From an uncultured Oscillibacter sp. (lineage in GTDB: Bacteria; Bacillota; Clostridia; Oscillospirales; Oscillospiraceae): DNA of 56,567 nucleotides. Of this stretch, positions 9,011 to 20,867 are shown piece after piece (within the stretch, counting starts at the first letter, position 1; each line of letters begins with the position of its first letter). Made by a program: the position numbers and the translations under genes. Location: contig CAMBKF010000011.1 in the NCBI GenBank assembly GCA_945868085.1, forward strand, positions 1 to 56,567, given 5' to 3'. The notes under the pieces were generated by a model, which saw only the letters and a program-made list of their open reading frames with translations, ran no database searches and was not told where the DNA came from.

Positions 9011-9448
9011 TCACCCCACCAGCCATAAAATCAGCCCGTACAGGGCGCTGGCCACCGTGCCGAACACGATCACCGGCCCCGCCACCAGGAACATTTTCGC
9101 CGCCATGCCGGTGACAAAGCCCTCGGCCCGGAAGTCGATGGCCGGGGAGACCACGGCGTTGGCAAAGCCGGTGATGGGCACCAGGGTGCCGGCACCGCCG
9201 TAGCGGGCGATGCGGTGATAGAGATTCAGTCCCGTGAGCAGCGCGGACAGGAACACCAGGCTGACGGAAGTGGCGGTGGCGGCGTCCTCCGGCTCCAGGC
9301 CCGCCGCCGCGTAGCCATCCTGGATCAGCTGACCGATGACGCAGATGAGCCCTCCGATGACAAACGCCAGGGTCAGGTCCTTGGCCAGGGGGGATTTTTT
9401 CTGTTTTTGCCGCACATACTGCTGATATTTCTGCGGTGTTGTTTCCAT
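9011..9448 (-). CDS. spoVAC: Stage V sporulation protein AC
   Basis: SpoVAC is an inner-membrane channel component that moves dipicolinic acid into the forespore. The 145 residues begin with the soluble METTPQKYQQYV segment. Hydrophobic helices around residues 33-50, 65-80, 90-105 and 120-143 follow. The conserved loop VPITGFANAVVSPAIDF and upstream GAGTLVP are hallmark sequences. The start at 9448 has AAAGGA 9 bases upstream. It stands alone: no spoVAD or spoVAE is adjacent, although the three usually form an operon. It implies the host is or was a spore former. Confidence 0.88.
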   Translation of the reverse strand: METTPQKYQQYVRQKQKKSPLAKDLTLAFVIGGLICVIGQLIQDGYAAAGLEPEDAATATSVSLVFLSALLTGLNLYHRIARYGGAGTLVPITGFANAVVSPAIDFRAEGFVTGMAAKMFLVAGPVIVFGTVASALYGLILWLVG

Positions 9449-9589
9449 AGGCCACACATCCTTTCCCGGGTAGCTTTTCCTCGGGCGGGGAAAATATGCG
9501 TTTTCCTTGCCAAACGGCGTGAAAAAGGGTATACTCATGGAAGATATTTCGGACTATAGCGTCCTTTTGATTGAAAAGGTGGTTGAACT

Positions 9590-9823
9590 ATGGCTGTGAT
9601 GATCCATCCCTTCGGGCCCAAGCCCCACGCGCTGGCCCTGATCGACCCGGTCAGCTGCACCGGCTGCGGCATATGCGCCATGTGGTGTTTGATGCACTGC
9701 ATCGACCAGCAGCCCGACGGCATCTACAAGGTGCGCAGCGAGGACTGCATCGGCTGCCGGTCCTGCAAGGTGAACTGCCCCAACGAGGCCGTGACCATGC
9801 TGCCGCCGAAACGGGAGGTGTGA
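9590..9823 (+). CDS. Two-cluster 4Fe-4S ferredoxin-like protein
   Basis: This 77-residue protein has two ferredoxin cluster motifs, CTGCGICAMWC (residues 23-33) and CIGCRSCKVNCP (about 48-59), so it should bind two [4Fe-4S] clusters. The first motif has an extra Cys four residues later (LMHC) and lacks the usual Pro. It lies 3 bp before hemW and is probably co-transcribed. It may supply electrons to the HemW radical-SAM enzyme or another local reductase, which is inference from position only. Confidence 0.82.
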   Translation: MAVMIHPFGPKPHALALIDPVSCTGCGICAMWCLMHCIDQQPDGIYKVRSEDCIGCRSCKVNCPNEAVTMLPPKREV

Positions 9824-9826
9824 GCT

Positions 9827-11032
9827 ATGAAGAAAACAACACCGGCGAAAAACCTGCCGCTGGGGCTGTATGTCCACATCCCTTTCTGCCGGTCCAAATG
9901 CGCCTACTGTGACTTTTACTCCCTGCCGGACAGCGAGAAATTCATGGACGACTACTGCCGTGCCTTGGAGCGGCACCTGGCCGAGGTGGCGCCCCAGGCG
10001 GGCTGCCACCTGGTGGACACCGTCTACTTCGGCGGCGGCACCCCCAGCTATCTGGGTACGGACCGCCTGTGCCGCCTGCTGGGGAGCATCAAAAAGCTCT
10101 ATAAGGTGGATAAACACGCAGAAATCACCCTGGAGGCCAATCCCGACTCCGCCGGGGACAAAAAGGCCCTGAAGCGCCTGCGCCGGGCGGGCTTCAACCG
10201 CATCTCCCTGGGGGTGCAGGCCACGGACGACGAGACGCTGCGGGCCATCGGCCGCATCCACACCTGGCAGCAGGCCCAGGACGCCGTGGCAGCCGCCCGG
10301 AAGGCGGGCTTCAAGAACATCAGCCTGGATCTCATCTACGGGCTGCCGGGGCAGACCATGGAGCAGTGGGAGAAGACCCTGTCCGACGCGGTGGGTCTGC
10401 TGCCGGAGCACCTGTCCTGCTACGGGCTGAAGCTGGAGGGGGGCACGCCCCTCTATGAGCGCCAGGGAGAGCTGACCTTCCCCGACGAGGAGCAGCAGGC
10501 AGACATGTACTTATACACGGTGGAGTTTTTAAAGCAGTGCGGCTACGAGCAATACGAGATCTCCAACTTTGCCCGGCCCGGCTTTGCCTCCCGGCACAAC
10601 ATGAAATACTGGCTTCTGCAGGAGTACGCCGGGTTCGGGCCCGGGGCCTATTCCGATTTCGGCAATGTGCGCTACGGCTACGCCCGGGACCTGGAGAGCT
10701 ATCTCCGGGGTGAGCTGGTGCTGCAGGAGTCGGAGACCCTGGACGCAGATGAGCGGGAGCGGGAATATCTTATGCTGCGGCTGCGCACCGTCCGGGGCAT
10801 TGATCCGAAGGAATTTGAGTACCGCTTCCGGCAGCGGTTTGAGCCCTTGGCCGCCCTGCTGCGCCAATGCGCCGGGCAGGGCCTGGCAGTGGAGGACGAA
10901 CACGGCTGGCACTTAACGCCCAAGGGCTTCCTGGTGAGCAACCGCATCATCGGGCTGCTCCAGGATGAACTGGCCCAGGAGAAGAACCGACGGCTGCAGG
11001 CCGCCGCCCGGGGCGATTACCGGATGGTATAA
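9827..11032 (+). CDS. hemW: Radical SAM haem chaperone HemW
   Basis: HemW is a radical-SAM-fold protein related to the oxygen-independent coproporphyrinogen oxidase HemN, but it acts as a haem-trafficking chaperone. The cluster motif CRSKCAYCDF lies near residue 22. It is followed by YFGGGTPS, EANPDS, RISLGVQ and DLIYGLPGQT, all in the family order, and the C-terminal HemN domain (GPGAYSDF to SNRIIGLL). The 401-residue length is normal. The family separates from true HemN by the short N-terminus, seen here. It follows the ferredoxin gene by 3 bp. Confidence 0.9.
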   Translation: MKKTTPAKNLPLGLYVHIPFCRSKCAYCDFYSLPDSEKFMDDYCRALERHLAEVAPQAGCHLVDTVYFGGGTPSYLGTDRLCRLLGSIKKLYKVDKHAEITLEANPDSAGDKKALKRLRRAGFNRISLGVQATDDETLRAIGRIHTWQQAQDAVAAARKAGFKNISLDLIYGLPGQTMEQWEKTLSDAVGLLPEHLSCYGLKLEGGTPLYERQGELTFPDEEQQADMYLYTVEFLKQCGYEQYEISNFARPGFASRHNMKYWLLQEYAGFGPGAYSDFGNVRYGYARDLESYLRGELVLQESETLDADEREREYLMLRLRTVRGIDPKEFEYRFRQRFEPLAALLRQCAGQGLAVEDEHGWHLTPKGFLVSNRIIGLLQDELAQEKNRRLQAAARGDYRMV

Positions 11033-11060
11033 GCGAAAAAAATGTCTCCTATAAAATGAA

Positions 11061-11104
11061 AGAGGCCCTTGGCCCGCTCCGCTGCGGAGCAGGCCAAGGG
11101 CTGA
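11061..11104. terminator. Hairpin between hemW and a converging hypothetical gene
   Basis: A 10-bp stem (GCCCTTGGCC with GGCCAAGGGC) encloses a second GC-rich palindrome. The minus-strand side continues with CTCTTTCATTTT, so it most likely terminates the gene at 11123-11593. Confidence 0.65.
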
Positions 11105-11122
11105 ATTTTATGTATGCGTTTT

Positions 11123-11593
11123 TTAGCTGTCGGTGCGGTGGCGCCACTCCAGCTCCTGATCCAGATCGTATTTGAGCTTCTTGTTCTCCTCCACCAGTTC
11201 GTCATAGTGGCGGGACTGGACATAGTACTTCACAAAGGTGAAGGTGGCCTCGTTGAACTCCTCGTCGGTGTACTCCGGCAGGAGAGAACCGCCCTTGCGG
11301 CGCAGACCCTGGACATTGATGACCACCAGGCGGCGGTGCTGCTCGGACAGCTGGAACAGCTTCAGCTCCTGGGGCACGTCCAGCCCCAGGTCAAAGGTCT
11401 CGTTCACGATCTGCAGCAGGCGCTGCTGCTCGGGCTTGGCCGAGACGATGACGCCGTACTTGGCGAACAGCTTCTTCAGATAATCCACCGAGACTTCCTC
11501 CCGGGTGATGGTGCCCTTGCCAATGCCGGTGAGCATGGTGTTGGACAGGTTCAGACTGACATAGACCTCCTGGCCGGTCTTGGGATAGCTCAT
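11123..11593 (-). CDS. Conserved hypothetical protein
   Basis: I do not recognise this 156-residue soluble protein. It is rich in charged residues with no signal peptide or membrane helix. The C-terminal 40 residues (EENKKLKYDLDQELEW) look like a short coiled coil. The start has a strong GAGGAGG site 9 bases upstream. Both neighbours are separated by terminators, so it is monocistronic. No function can be inferred. Confidence 0.7.
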   Translation of the reverse strand: MSYPKTGQEVYVSLNLSNTMLTGIGKGTITREEVSVDYLKKLFAKYGVIVSAKPEQQRLLQIVNETFDLGLDVPQELKLFQLSEQHRRLVVINVQGLRRKGGSLLPEYTDEEFNEATFTFVKYYVQSRHYDELVEENKKLKYDLDQELEWRHRTDS

Positions 11594-11721
11594 ACAGGTA
11601 CCTCCTCAAAATGATATAGCCGCTTTTCTGCCGCCGGGTGCGGCAGTGATATCGTCTGTCTTTACCCTACCACATTCTCTGCCGGATTGCAACATAAATT
11701 TATACCAAGTACATTTATTTT

Positions 11722-11765
11722 ATGCAAAAAACGGCCTGTTTTAGTAAAAACAGGCCGTTTTGCAG
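11722..11765 (-). terminator. Terminator of the tdk-mutY radical SAM operon
   Basis: A near-perfect stem (AAAACGGCCTGTTTT with its complement, AGT loop) lies 39 bp beyond the last gene of the operon, with T runs on the minus strand. Confidence 0.8.
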
Positions 11766-11803
11766 TTCTAAATGTACCAAACAATTCATACAACCCCATC
11801 CTG

Positions 11804-12673
11804 TCACACCCCGGTCAGATCGAAGGACGGGGTGTACTCCTCCCGGGCCGACGTGCGCTCCTGGAGGAAGCCGCCGGTGATGCCGCAGTTTTCCATATAC
11901 TGCGCGGCGGCGCGGTATTCCGCCGCCGTCACATGCCGGGCAAGGGTGCCCTCCGCCCCGGGCTGGGGCGTATACTGGCTCATGAGGGACACCAGCACCT
12001 CCCCGGGTCGAAAGGCCCCGGCGATCCAGTCCAGGCAGCGGCGGGTGTTCTCCATCTGCCCCGGCAGCACCAGGTGGCGGATGAGGACGCCGCGCTTGAG
12101 GAGGCCATCCTCCACCACGCAGGGGCCGGTCTGGCGGAACATCTCCCGGATGGCCGCTGTGGCCACGGGAAAATAATCCGGCGCAGCGGAGAGGTTCCGG
12201 GCCAGGTCCGCGTCGGCGTATTTCAGGTCCGGCAGGTACACCTGGACCCTGCCCTCTAAAAGTCCCAGGGTCTCCACACTCTCGTAGCCGCCGCAGTTAT
12301 ACACCACCGGCACAGGCAGCGGCGGATCCAGCGCCGGCAGGAGAAACGGCACAAAGTGGGTGGGCGTCACCAGGTCGATGGTGGCGGCGCCCTGGGCGAT
12401 GAGATCTTCAAAAATCTCCCGCAGACGGGGGACGGATATGGACTTGCCGAAGTTTTCCCGGGAAATAGGGCCATTTTGGCAGTAGGTGCAGCCCAAATTG
12501 CAGCCGGAGAAGAACACCGTCCCGGCGCCGCGGTCGCCACAGAGCACCGGCTCCTCCCAGGGGTGCAGGGCCGCCCGGGCCACCACCGGAGCGGCGGGCA
12601 TGCGGCAGAAGCCGCGGCCCTCCGTTTCTGTTCGTTCCGCCCCGCAATGGCGGGGACAAATGCTGCAGATCAT
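11804..12673 (-). CDS. PflA-like radical SAM protein
   Basis: The radical-SAM cluster motif CNLGCTYCQN lies near residue 58, preceded by Cys motifs at the N-terminus (CSICPRHCG and GFCRMP). The glycine-rich segment YNCGGYES and LPDLKYAD are typical of COG1313, a group of PflA homologues whose target is unknown. It has 289 residues. The start codon overlaps the tdk stop by 4 bp (ATGA), so the two are translationally coupled. A specific role as pyruvate-formate-lyase activase is unlikely because no glycyl radical enzyme is nearby. Confidence 0.8.
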   Translation of the reverse strand: MICSICPRHCGAERTETEGRGFCRMPAAPVVARAALHPWEEPVLCGDRGAGTVFFSGCNLGCTYCQNGPISRENFGKSISVPRLREIFEDLIAQGAATIDLVTPTHFVPFLLPALDPPLPVPVVYNCGGYESVETLGLLEGRVQVYLPDLKYADADLARNLSAAPDYFPVATAAIREMFRQTGPCVVEDGLLKRGVLIRHLVLPGQMENTRRCLDWIAGAFRPGEVLVSLMSQYTPQPGAEGTLARHVTAAEYRAAAQYMENCGITGGFLQERTSAREEYTPSFDLTGV

Positions 12674-13257
12674 CCCTTCAGGGGCTTGAAGTCAGGCCCC
12701 AGGTCCCCGGCCACCCAGTGGCGGCGGCAGAGGCCGATATACTTGTCGTTAGCCCCCAGCACCACCTGGGCACCTTCCTTGACCACATGGCCGTGCTCGT
12801 CAAACCGGGCGTTGAAGGCGGCCTTTTTGCCGCACCAGCAGATAGTTTTTACCTCCTCCAGCTTGTCCGCCAGGACCAGGAGCTGATAGCTGCCGGGGAA
12901 AAGCTCGCCCTTGAAGTCGGCCTTCAGGCCGTAGCATATGACGGGGATGCCGCAGTCATCCACCAGGTGGACCAGGTAGTAGACTTCCTCCTTGGTGAGG
13001 AACTGGGCCTCGTCCACGATGATACAGGCGTACTTCTGCAGCTCGGCATCCGGCATCTGCTGCATCTCGTGGAAGTAGATGCACGGGTGCTCCAGCCCGA
13101 TGCGGGAGCGGACCATATGGTCGCCGTCCCGGGTGTCCAGCTGGGGCTTGACCAGGAGCGTCTCCTGCCCCCGCTCCTCATAATTGAACCGGGCCATGAG
13201 GGCGTTGGCCGATTTGCTGGAGCCCATGGCCCCGTATTTGAAGTAAAGCTGTGCCAT
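12670..13257 (-). CDS. tdk: Thymidine kinase
   Basis: This enzyme phosphorylates thymidine with ATP for nucleotide salvage. The P-loop is GAMGSSKS near residue 9, the Walker B is VDEAQF near 85, and the C-terminal zinc site has paired Cys (CWCGKK and CRRH). The 195-residue length is typical of type II thymidine kinases. It starts 3 bp after mutY ends, with AAGGAG upstream, inside a four-gene minus-strand operon. Confidence 0.93.
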   Translation of the reverse strand: MAQLYFKYGAMGSSKSANALMARFNYEERGQETLLVKPQLDTRDGDHMVRSRIGLEHPCIYFHEMQQMPDAELQKYACIIVDEAQFLTKEEVYYLVHLVDDCGIPVICYGLKADFKGELFPGSYQLLVLADKLEEVKTICWCGKKAAFNARFDEHGHVVKEGAQVVLGANDKYIGLCRRHWVAGDLGPDFKPLKG

Positions 13258-13260
13258 TTT

Positions 13261-14322
<1,062 letters not shown>

Positions 14323-15168
14323 TTATTTCACAAATCGCCGGGCGTAGCCGCACCGGCGGCATAGCTCCTCCGATGGTTTTCGGGCGGCAAAGCCCGCCGC
14401 CATGGCGGCGGCCCGGGGGCTCTGCAGAATTTCCGGAAGGGACTGGGTGAACAGGTTCCCCAGGGCGATGGTGCCCTCGCCATCCAGGCAGCAGGGGGTG
14501 ACGGTGCCGTCGCACAGCACCGCCAGTTGGCGCGTCAGCCCGTGGCAGAAGTTGGCTCCGCTCTCCGGGGCGGCCAGGTCCGGCCAGTCAAACCGGGCCG
14601 CCCGCTCCAGAAACAGGTGGGGGCCCAGGGTCCGGTTGCCCCGGGCATCCCGGGGGAGGTCCTCCACATCCCAGCCGATCCTTTCGGACAGGAACGCCTG
14701 CACCCGGCCGTTGCAGCGCTGGGCGGCGCCGTCGTTCCACAGCCGCAGGGCGCACAGCACGCCTTTTTGCGACAGAGGCAGGCATGTGTCCCAGACCTGC
14801 CGCAGATATTCCTCCAAATTTCCTACGCCGCCGTTGCCCTCGTAGCTATGGAGAGAAACGCTGACCTTATGCAGTGCGTCCGCCCCCAGCAGGGTATCCC
14901 TCTGCCGGGAGAGCAGGGTGCCGTTGGTCACCAGGCACACCCGAAAGCCCAGCTCCCCGGCTATGGCCAGCAGCTCCGGCAGCTGCGGGTGCAGCAGCGG
15001 TTCCCCCAGCACATGGAAGTAGAGATAGCCCGTCTCCCCCCGGAGCTTCTGCGCCAGGGTGCGGAACTCCGCCGGGGTCATGGAGTGCGGCGGGCGGCGG
15101 GTGCCGGGGCAGAAATCGCAGGAGAGATTGCAGCGGTTGGTGATCTCGATATAGACGCGACTGCGCAT
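14323..15168 (-). CDS. Radical SAM/SPASM domain protein
   Basis: The N-terminus has the radical-SAM motif CNLSCDFCPG near residue 13. The segment HVLGEPLLHP and LVTNGTLL follow in the usual order. The C-terminus has a short SPASM-type Cys cluster (GTVTPCCLDG and CRRCG), which would bind an auxiliary iron-sulfur cluster. It has 281 residues. No small precursor peptide gene is visible beside it, so maturation of a ribosomal peptide cannot be argued. It is the first gene of the operon with mutY and tdk. Confidence 0.8.
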   Translation of the reverse strand: MRSRVYIEITNRCNLSCDFCPGTRRPPHSMTPAEFRTLAQKLRGETGYLYFHVLGEPLLHPQLPELLAIAGELGFRVCLVTNGTLLSRQRDTLLGADALHKVSVSLHSYEGNGGVGNLEEYLRQVWDTCLPLSQKGVLCALRLWNDGAAQRCNGRVQAFLSERIGWDVEDLPRDARGNRTLGPHLFLERAARFDWPDLAAPESGANFCHGLTRQLAVLCDGTVTPCCLDGEGTIALGNLFTQSLPEILQSPRAAAMAAGFAARKPSEELCRRCGYARRFVK

Positions 15169-15290
15169 AGGCCCGTTCCCTCCCCCGAGTTTTTTGCGAG
15201 ATTTATTTTATCATATTTTGGGGCGGATGAAAAGAGGGAAGAAAGGGGGTTAGGGAGCAGATCAGCGCACGGCAAGGGGGGTACATTGAA

Positions 15291-15321
15291 ACGGGACGAT
15301 GTGGGCATCGTCCCCTACGGA
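15291..15321. repeat. Dispersed palindrome with GGACGATG half-sites
   Basis: The sequence GGGACGATGTGGGCATCGTCCC is followed by CTACGG. It is a palindromic unit of the dispersed repeat type also seen around 37571-37675. It lies in the spacer between the SPASM gene and the terminator at 15354. Confidence 0.55.
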
Positions 15322-15353
15322 AACGCAACAGGAAGTATGTGCGGGCCGGGCGC

Positions 15354-15392
15354 AAAAAAGGAGCCGCATTCTTTGAGAATGCGGCTCCTTTT
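15354..15392 (-). terminator. Terminator of the heat-shock/rpiB transcript
   Basis: On the minus strand a 14-bp stem (AGGAGCCGCATTCT with AGAATGCGGCTCCT) is followed by six T residues. It lies 16 bp after the last gene of the run, at 15408. Confidence 0.85.
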
Positions 15393-15407
15393 ACATGTCA
15401 TATTCGC

Positions 15408-16421
15408 TTAGTCGTGGACCAGGACGTAACTGCCGGATGCAGGGGCGGCGGTGACCAGCTGCACCAGCTGGCTCTCGCGCTTGAAGTCCGTGGGAAGAGC
15501 GGTCACCAATGCGTTCAGGTCGACCTCCTCCGGGTCGGCATAGATCCGGTCGAACTGGGCCAGTACATCACTCGTCAAGCCGCTGTTTTCCGGGGCGTTG
15601 CGGCTGAGCAACACGGACAGGGCCGTGGTCTTGGGCAGCTCCTCCCGGAGGGCCTTCAAGAAATCGGTGATAACCGCGGGCTCATCCGTCCCCGTCGGCA
15701 CCACCATGGCGGACATATTGCCCACCGCCGGCCAGCCGAAGTTTTCCAGCAAGATCTCGTCCACGCCCAGGTCTGTCAGGTCCTTGCACACCTGCTTGAC
15801 ATAGCTTTGGGTCAGGGGTTTGGTCAGATCCAGCCAGCACTCGCTGCTGTAGTCATACCACAGCCACTGATCCCAGGTGCGCAGCAGGCCTGCGTCGTCC
15901 ACATGGGCCTTGGCATAGGCCGTGTCTCCCAGGGCGCTGACACGGGCGATGACGTATTGATCCGAGGCGGTGAGCTTCTTCAGATTCTCCGTGCTCACGG
16001 CGGAGCCGACGGTACCCGCCGCCTGGAACGATGGCTTATAAGTATAGGTGCCGTCCGCCAGCTTCACATCCACCACAACGGTCTTTTCATCCGCCGGCAG
16101 GGTGGCGGAAACATCCGACTCCAGGGCATTTGTCGCCAGCTCCTTGGCCGCGATGGTCTCAATGACCGGCCCCTGGGGCTCCTCCCGGGTGAAGTCGATC
16201 TCATTGGGATCCTGCTCCCCTCCGGATGGCTGGGGCTGGGACTCCTTTTTGCTGACAAACGGCAGCTCCAGGCGCACCTGCCCGTTCTCGTCATACACCA
16301 GGTGATTCTGGCAGTACAGGAACGCACCACCGCCCAAAAGCAGCAGCACAAGAACCACGATCAAAATCTTTTTCCACACCGGCGTCCGGCCATGATAGCT
16401 GTTATACCCCTTGGTAGCCAT
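15408..16421 (-). CDS. Membrane-anchored glycoside hydrolase-like protein
   Basis: A short cytoplasmic head is followed by one hydrophobic segment (residues 19-35) and a Ser/Pro/Glu-rich linker. A domain of about 240 residues follows that resembles the putative glycoside hydrolase family DUF4015 (GHL15-like TIM barrel). Supporting pieces are VIARVSALGDTAYAKAH, the LWYDYSSECWLDLTKP region and GVDEILLENFGWP, where acidic residues sit at the ends of barrel strands. The protein would face outside the cell. The substrate is unknown and the catalytic residues are not certain. It follows rpiB by 24 bp. Confidence 0.62.
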   Translation of the reverse strand: MATKGYNSYHGRTPVWKKILIVVLVLLLLGGGAFLYCQNHLVYDENGQVRLELPFVSKKESQPQPSGGEQDPNEIDFTREEPQGPVIETIAAKELATNALESDVSATLPADEKTVVVDVKLADGTYTYKPSFQAAGTVGSAVSTENLKKLTASDQYVIARVSALGDTAYAKAHVDDAGLLRTWDQWLWYDYSSECWLDLTKPLTQSYVKQVCKDLTDLGVDEILLENFGWPAVGNMSAMVVPTGTDEPAVITDFLKALREELPKTTALSVLLSRNAPENSGLTSDVLAQFDRIYADPEEVDLNALVTALPTDFKRESQLVQLVTAAPASGSYVLVHD

Positions 16422-16445
16422 GCGGCACCTCCCCTGTCTTTTTCT

Positions 16446-16883
16446 TTACGGCTTGATGGCGTCCACCAGGCCCACGCGGCGGGCATGTCTGCCGCCCTCA
16501 AACTCGGTGTTCAGGAAAATCTCCACCATGCGCTTGGCCAGGTTGGGACCCGTTACGCCGGCGCCCAAAGCGATGACGTTGGCGTTGTTATGGCGGCGGG
16601 TCATCTCCGCCTGGAAGCTGTCGGTACACAGGGCGCAGCGGATGCCCCCCACCTTGTTGGCGGCCATGGATACGCCGATGCCGGTGGTGCAGATGACGAT
16701 GCCTCTGTCACATTCGCCGCCGGCCACCAGCCGGGCCACCTTTTCCGCGTAAATGGGATAATCCACACTGTCGGTATTGTAGCAGCCCACGTCCTCGAAA
16801 TCAATGTCGTTCTCCTCCAGCCAGATGAGGATGTCCTGCTTGAGCAGGTATCCGCCGTGGTCGCAGCCAATGGCAATTTTCAT
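16446..16883 (-). CDS. rpiB: Ribose-5-phosphate isomerase B
   Basis: RpiB interconverts ribose 5-phosphate and ribulose 5-phosphate in the pentose phosphate pathway. It is recognised by the N-terminal IGCDHGGYLLK, the anion-hole and active-site segment ICTTGIGVSMAANK and the C-terminal GRHARRV. The 145-residue length is normal. It follows the PHP phosphatase gene after 19 bp, with GGAGAGAACACC upstream of the start. Confidence 0.93.
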   Translation of the reverse strand: MKIAIGCDHGGYLLKQDILIWLEENDIDFEDVGCYNTDSVDYPIYAEKVARLVAGGECDRGIVICTTGIGVSMAANKVGGIRCALCTDSFQAEMTRRHNNANVIALGAGVTGPNLAKRMVEIFLNTEFEGGRHARRVGLVDAIKP

Positions 16884-16902
16884 GGTGTTCTCTCCTGTGT
16901 TT

Positions 16903-17715
16903 TTATAGTTTTCTGAATTCCGGCTTGCCGCCGGTGAAAGTGGTGAAGTATCTGAAGCCGCAGTCCCGGAGCAGCTGCTGCCGCTCCCGGATCACGCAGC
17001 CCACATCCTTGGTCTCGTGGGCGTCGGACCCCAGGGTGATGACCTCGCCGCCCATCTGCCGGTACAGGCGGAGAATATCCGCATCCGGCAGGGGCTGGTT
17101 TCCGCGGTTGGTGTTGCACTCGATGCCGATGCCCTGGGGGATGATGACGGAGAAGATCTCCTCCACCCGGTCCATCCAAGGGGCAAAGCTCCAGTCCAGG
17201 CCCAGGTGCTCCTTCATATACCGCAGGGGCAGGGTCAGGTGACCCAGGACGTTGAAGCGGCCCCACCGGGAAATGGACAGCACACTGCTGAGATAATCCT
17301 CGATCACCGCACGGTAATAGTCGGGGCTCTGCCCCTTTTCCAGGAAGTACAGGTCCAGGCAATCATACTTTTCACTACAAGTATGCACCGAACCGATGCA
17401 AAAGTCCAGCTTTTCTGCACTATTCAGTAAAATTTCTGCCCGGTCATAGCTCAGGTATGCTTCTCCCAGTTCAGCGCCCAGCTTAATGGACAGTTTATCG
17501 CCAAATTTTTCCAGTGCCTCCCGGTACTGGGCCCGGGAAGACGCCCAATCAAAGCTGTCACGGGGGGCGTTGGTGCCCCAATAGATGGTATCCACATGGT
17601 CGGTGATGCAAATCTCATCCAGCCCGGCCCGGACAGCGGCCTCCGCCGCCTGGGACATGGTCATCTTGCCGTCGGGGGAGCAGGTGCTGTGTACATGATA
17701 ATCCGCTGTATACAT
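16903..17715 (-). CDS. Histidinol-phosphatase-type PHP family hydrolase
   Basis: The protein has the four PHP metal-binding motifs in order: DYHVHSTCSPDGK at residue 5, ITDHVD near 37, GAELGEAY near 82 and the C-terminal GSDAHETKDVG. The length of 270 residues fits HisK-type histidinol phosphatases. No other histidine biosynthesis genes are nearby, so the substrate is open. It starts 9 bp after dnaJ ends and lies in the same direction, so it probably shares the heat-shock transcript. Confidence 0.8.
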   Translation of the reverse strand: MYTADYHVHSTCSPDGKMTMSQAAEAAVRAGLDEICITDHVDTIYWGTNAPRDSFDWASSRAQYREALEKFGDKLSIKLGAELGEAYLSYDRAEILLNSAEKLDFCIGSVHTCSEKYDCLDLYFLEKGQSPDYYRAVIEDYLSSVLSISRWGRFNVLGHLTLPLRYMKEHLGLDWSFAPWMDRVEEIFSVIIPQGIGIECNTNRGNQPLPDADILRLYRQMGGEVITLGSDAHETKDVGCVIRERQQLLRDCGFRYFTTFTGGKPEFRKL

Positions 17716-17724
17716 GGATGGGCC

Positions 17725-18858
17725 TCACTTCTTCTTGAAAAAGCTCTTGCGCTTTTCGTAGTTGCTCTCGCCCAGGGTCTCGCTGAACTTGCGCAGGGCT
17801 TCCTTCTGCTCCTTGTTCAGGTTCCGGGGTGTCTCGATGGTCACGGTGACGTACTGGTCGCCCCGGCCCCGGCCGTTGAGCACGGGGATACCCTTGCCCT
17901 TGAGCCGGAAGACGGTGCCGGTCTGGGTGCCCTCGGGGATGGAGTATTTCACCTTGCCGTCGATGGTGGGGATCTCCAGCTCCGCGCCCAGCACCGCCTG
18001 GGTGAAGGTGATGGGTGCCTCGCAGAATACGTCCACGCCGTCCCGGCGGAACAGCTCGTGGGGCTGCACCATAACGGTGATAAGCAGGTCGCCGGCGGGG
18101 CCGCCGTTCTTGCCGGCGTTGCCCTGGCCCCGCAGGGAGATGGTCTGGCCATGGTCGATGCCGGCGGGGATATTGACCTTGATGGTCTTGCGTTTGCGCA
18201 CCGCGCCGGTGCCGCGGCAGTCCGGACAGGGCTGGTGAATGAGCCGACCGGTGCCGCCGCACTTGCGGCAGGGACCGTTGGAGGCGAAGACGCCCATGGG
18301 GGTCTGGCGGCGGGTCTGCACCGTGCCGGTGCCGTGGCAGTCCGGGCAAATTTCCGGCGTGGTGCCGGGGGCGCAGCCATTACCCTTACAGGTGGGGCAC
18401 TGCTCGCTGCGCTCTAAGGTGACGGATTTCTCGCAGCCGAAGGCCGCCTCCGTAAAGCTGACGGAGACGCTGGCCCGGATGCTCTCGCCCCGCTGGGGGG
18501 CGTTGGGGTTGCGGCGCTGACCGCCGCCGAAGCCGCCGCCGAAAAAGCTGCCGAAAATATCGCCCAGATCGCCGAAGTCGAAGCCGCCGCCATAAGCGCC
18601 GCCGCCCCCGGCTCCCGCGCCGTAGTTGGGATCCACCCCGGCAAAGCCAAACTGGTCGTACCGGGCCTTTTTCTCGGGGTCGGACAGGACCTCGTTGGCC
18701 TCGTTGACCTCCTTGAACTTCTCCTCGGCCTCTTTATCGCCGGGGTTCATATCCGGGTGGTATTTCCGGGCCAGCTTCTTATATGCTTTTTTGATTTCAT
18801 CCTCCGAGGCGCCCTTCTGGATGCCCAGCACCTCGTAATAATCTCTTTTTTCAGCCAT
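17725..18858 (-). CDS. dnaJ: Chaperone DnaJ
   Basis: DnaJ is the co-chaperone that delivers substrates to DnaK and stimulates its ATPase. The J-domain has HPD at residues 37-39. A Gly-rich segment ([16 protein letters not shown]) follows, then the zinc domain with four CxxCxGxG-type repeats ([32 protein letters not shown]) and the C-terminal substrate domains. All elements of a type I DnaJ are present in 377 residues. It lies 89 bp downstream of dnaK, across a large hairpin. Confidence 0.97.
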   Translation of the reverse strand: MAEKRDYYEVLGIQKGASEDEIKKAYKKLARKYHPDMNPGDKEAEEKFKEVNEANEVLSDPEKKARYDQFGFAGVDPNYGAGAGGGGAYGGGFDFGDLGDIFGSFFGGGFGGGQRRNPNAPQRGESIRASVSVSFTEAAFGCEKSVTLERSEQCPTCKGNGCAPGTTPEICPDCHGTGTVQTRRQTPMGVFASNGPCRKCGGTGRLIHQPCPDCRGTGAVRKRKTIKVNIPAGIDHGQTISLRGQGNAGKNGGPAGDLLITVMVQPHELFRRDGVDVFCEAPITFTQAVLGAELEIPTIDGKVKYSIPEGTQTGTVFRLKGKGIPVLNGRGRGDQYVTVTIETPRNLNKEQKEALRKFSETLGESNYEKRKSFFKKK

Positions 18859-18900
18859 AAACGGTTTCTCCCTTCTGGGGATTCCTCCTCTTTCCTAACG

Positions 18901-18935
18901 CCGCAAGGAGGGGCAGGAATCCTGCCCCTCTGCGG
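18901..18935 (-). terminator. Hairpin between dnaK and dnaJ
   Basis: A near-perfect palindrome (CCGCA, then GAGGGGCAGGA pairing with TCCTGCCCCTC) lies in the dnaK-dnaJ spacer. There is no T run on the minus strand, so it is more likely an RNA-processing, stability or partial attenuation hairpin than a full terminator. Confidence 0.55.
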
Positions 18936-18947
18936 TAAAACGGAACA

Positions 18948-20792
<1,845 letters not shown>

Positions 20793-20867
20793 AATGATTG
20801 CCTCCTAAATCTATATACGTTTTATTGGTTAACTATTTCATGCGGGACTGCGCCCGGGATATACTTT

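Noticed and set aside
6763-9114. Long plus-strand open frame of 783 codons opposite the EF-G-like gene
   Set aside because: It is His/Gly/Leu-rich, an antisense frame of a GC-rich gene, matches no family, and lacks a credible ribosome site.
11804-12673. Pyruvate formate-lyase activating enzyme proper
   Set aside because: The protein is PflA-like but no glycyl radical enzyme gene is adjacent, and its N-terminal Cys motifs fit the broader COG1313 group.
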